In this document: piece by piece, positions 5,894 to 6,018 of the stretch
How the letters are laid out: each line of letters begins with the position of its first letter
How positions within the stretch are numbered: position 1 is the stretch's first letter
NCBI GenBank assembly: GCA_007116765.1
Contig: SKHV01000311.1
Coordinates: 1-6,018 of the forward strand
Reading direction: 5' to 3'
DNA length: 6,018 nt
DNA from: Prolixibacteraceae bacterium
GTDB taxonomy: Bacteria > Bacteroidota > Bacteroidia > Bacteroidales > Prolixibacteraceae
Notes under the pieces: model-generated
Told to the model about the DNA's origin: nothing
The model's database searches: none
The model's input: only the letters and a program-made list of their open reading frames with translations
Made by a program: the position numbers and the translations under genes

Positions 5894-6018
5894 CTATCCT
5901 GCATTAAAATTGTCAAAAAGCCCTAACTCAATTACTCTTTCGATATTCACCAAGGTTCCATTTCTTTTCCCATAAATATCGAGATAAGATGAGAAATCCC
6001 ATCCTTCAGGTTCTTGAA
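5894..6018 (-). CDS. C-terminal end of an unrecognised minus-strand protein (partial)
   Basis: On the minus strand one frame stays open from the window edge (first complete codon ends at 6016) to a TAG at 5896-5894, giving 40 residues beginning QEPEGWDFSSYLDIYG and ending GLFDNFNAG. The other two minus-strand frames close within this interval. The mixed, protein-like composition and the convergent layout with a shared hairpin support a real gene end. It is too short to assign to a family. The start lies beyond the window. Confidence 0.55.
   Translation of the reverse strand, partial: QEPEGWDFSSYLDIYGKRNGTLVNIERVIELGLFDNFNAG

Overview
The window looks like a stretch of a Bacteroidota chromosome, probably from a polysaccharide-degrading member of the Bacteroidales/Marinilabiliales type. 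The basis is moderate-to-low GC, starts without a clear Shine-Dalgarno, four exact matches to the Bacteroidota -7 promoter element (TAnnTTTG), two of them with a TTTG -33 element exactly 19 bases upstream, and the protein types present. The lineage below phylum is an inference.

Layout: 1-83 is a small repeat/hairpin region. 84-1118 (minus) is a PfkB-family kinase, most likely 2-keto-3-deoxygluconate kinase (KdgK). A 113-base divergent intergenic region follows, holding a perfect 20-bp LacI-type operator that covers the -33 element of the kdgK promoter. 1232-2272 (plus) is a LacI-family repressor. 2328-2887 (plus) is a complete MazE/MazF-type toxin-antitoxin pair with its own promoter, more AT-rich than its surroundings. 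2957-4357 (plus) is uronate isomerase (UxaC). 4444-4662 (plus) is a remnant matching only the C-terminal end of a GH115-type alpha-glucuronidase. 4854-5873 (plus) is an unrecognised 339-residue protein with a UVR-like motif near its N-terminus. It ends in a strong hairpin, opposite the 3' end of a gene on the minus strand that runs off the window.

How the genes fit together: UxaC turns D-glucuronate (or D-galacturonate) into fructuronate (or tagaturonate). The later steps (UxuB/UxuA or UxaB/UxaA, not in the window) give 2-keto-3-deoxygluconate, which KdgK phosphorylates to KDPG. The LacI-type protein between them is the likely local repressor. A palindrome-like AAAAACGTTTTT site upstream of uxaC could be a second, weaker operator. 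GH115 enzymes release glucuronic acid from xylan side chains, so the fragment behind uxaC suggests that the locus once included the upstream hydrolytic step. The mazEF pair separates the repressor from uxaC and looks like a later insertion.

I see no clearly novel multi-gene system. The points most worth a second look are the operator/promoter architecture, the decayed GH115 gene, the toxin-antitoxin insertion and the UVR-motif protein. No stretch over 300 bases lacks a gene; the longest gap, 4663-4853, shows only a candidate promoter.
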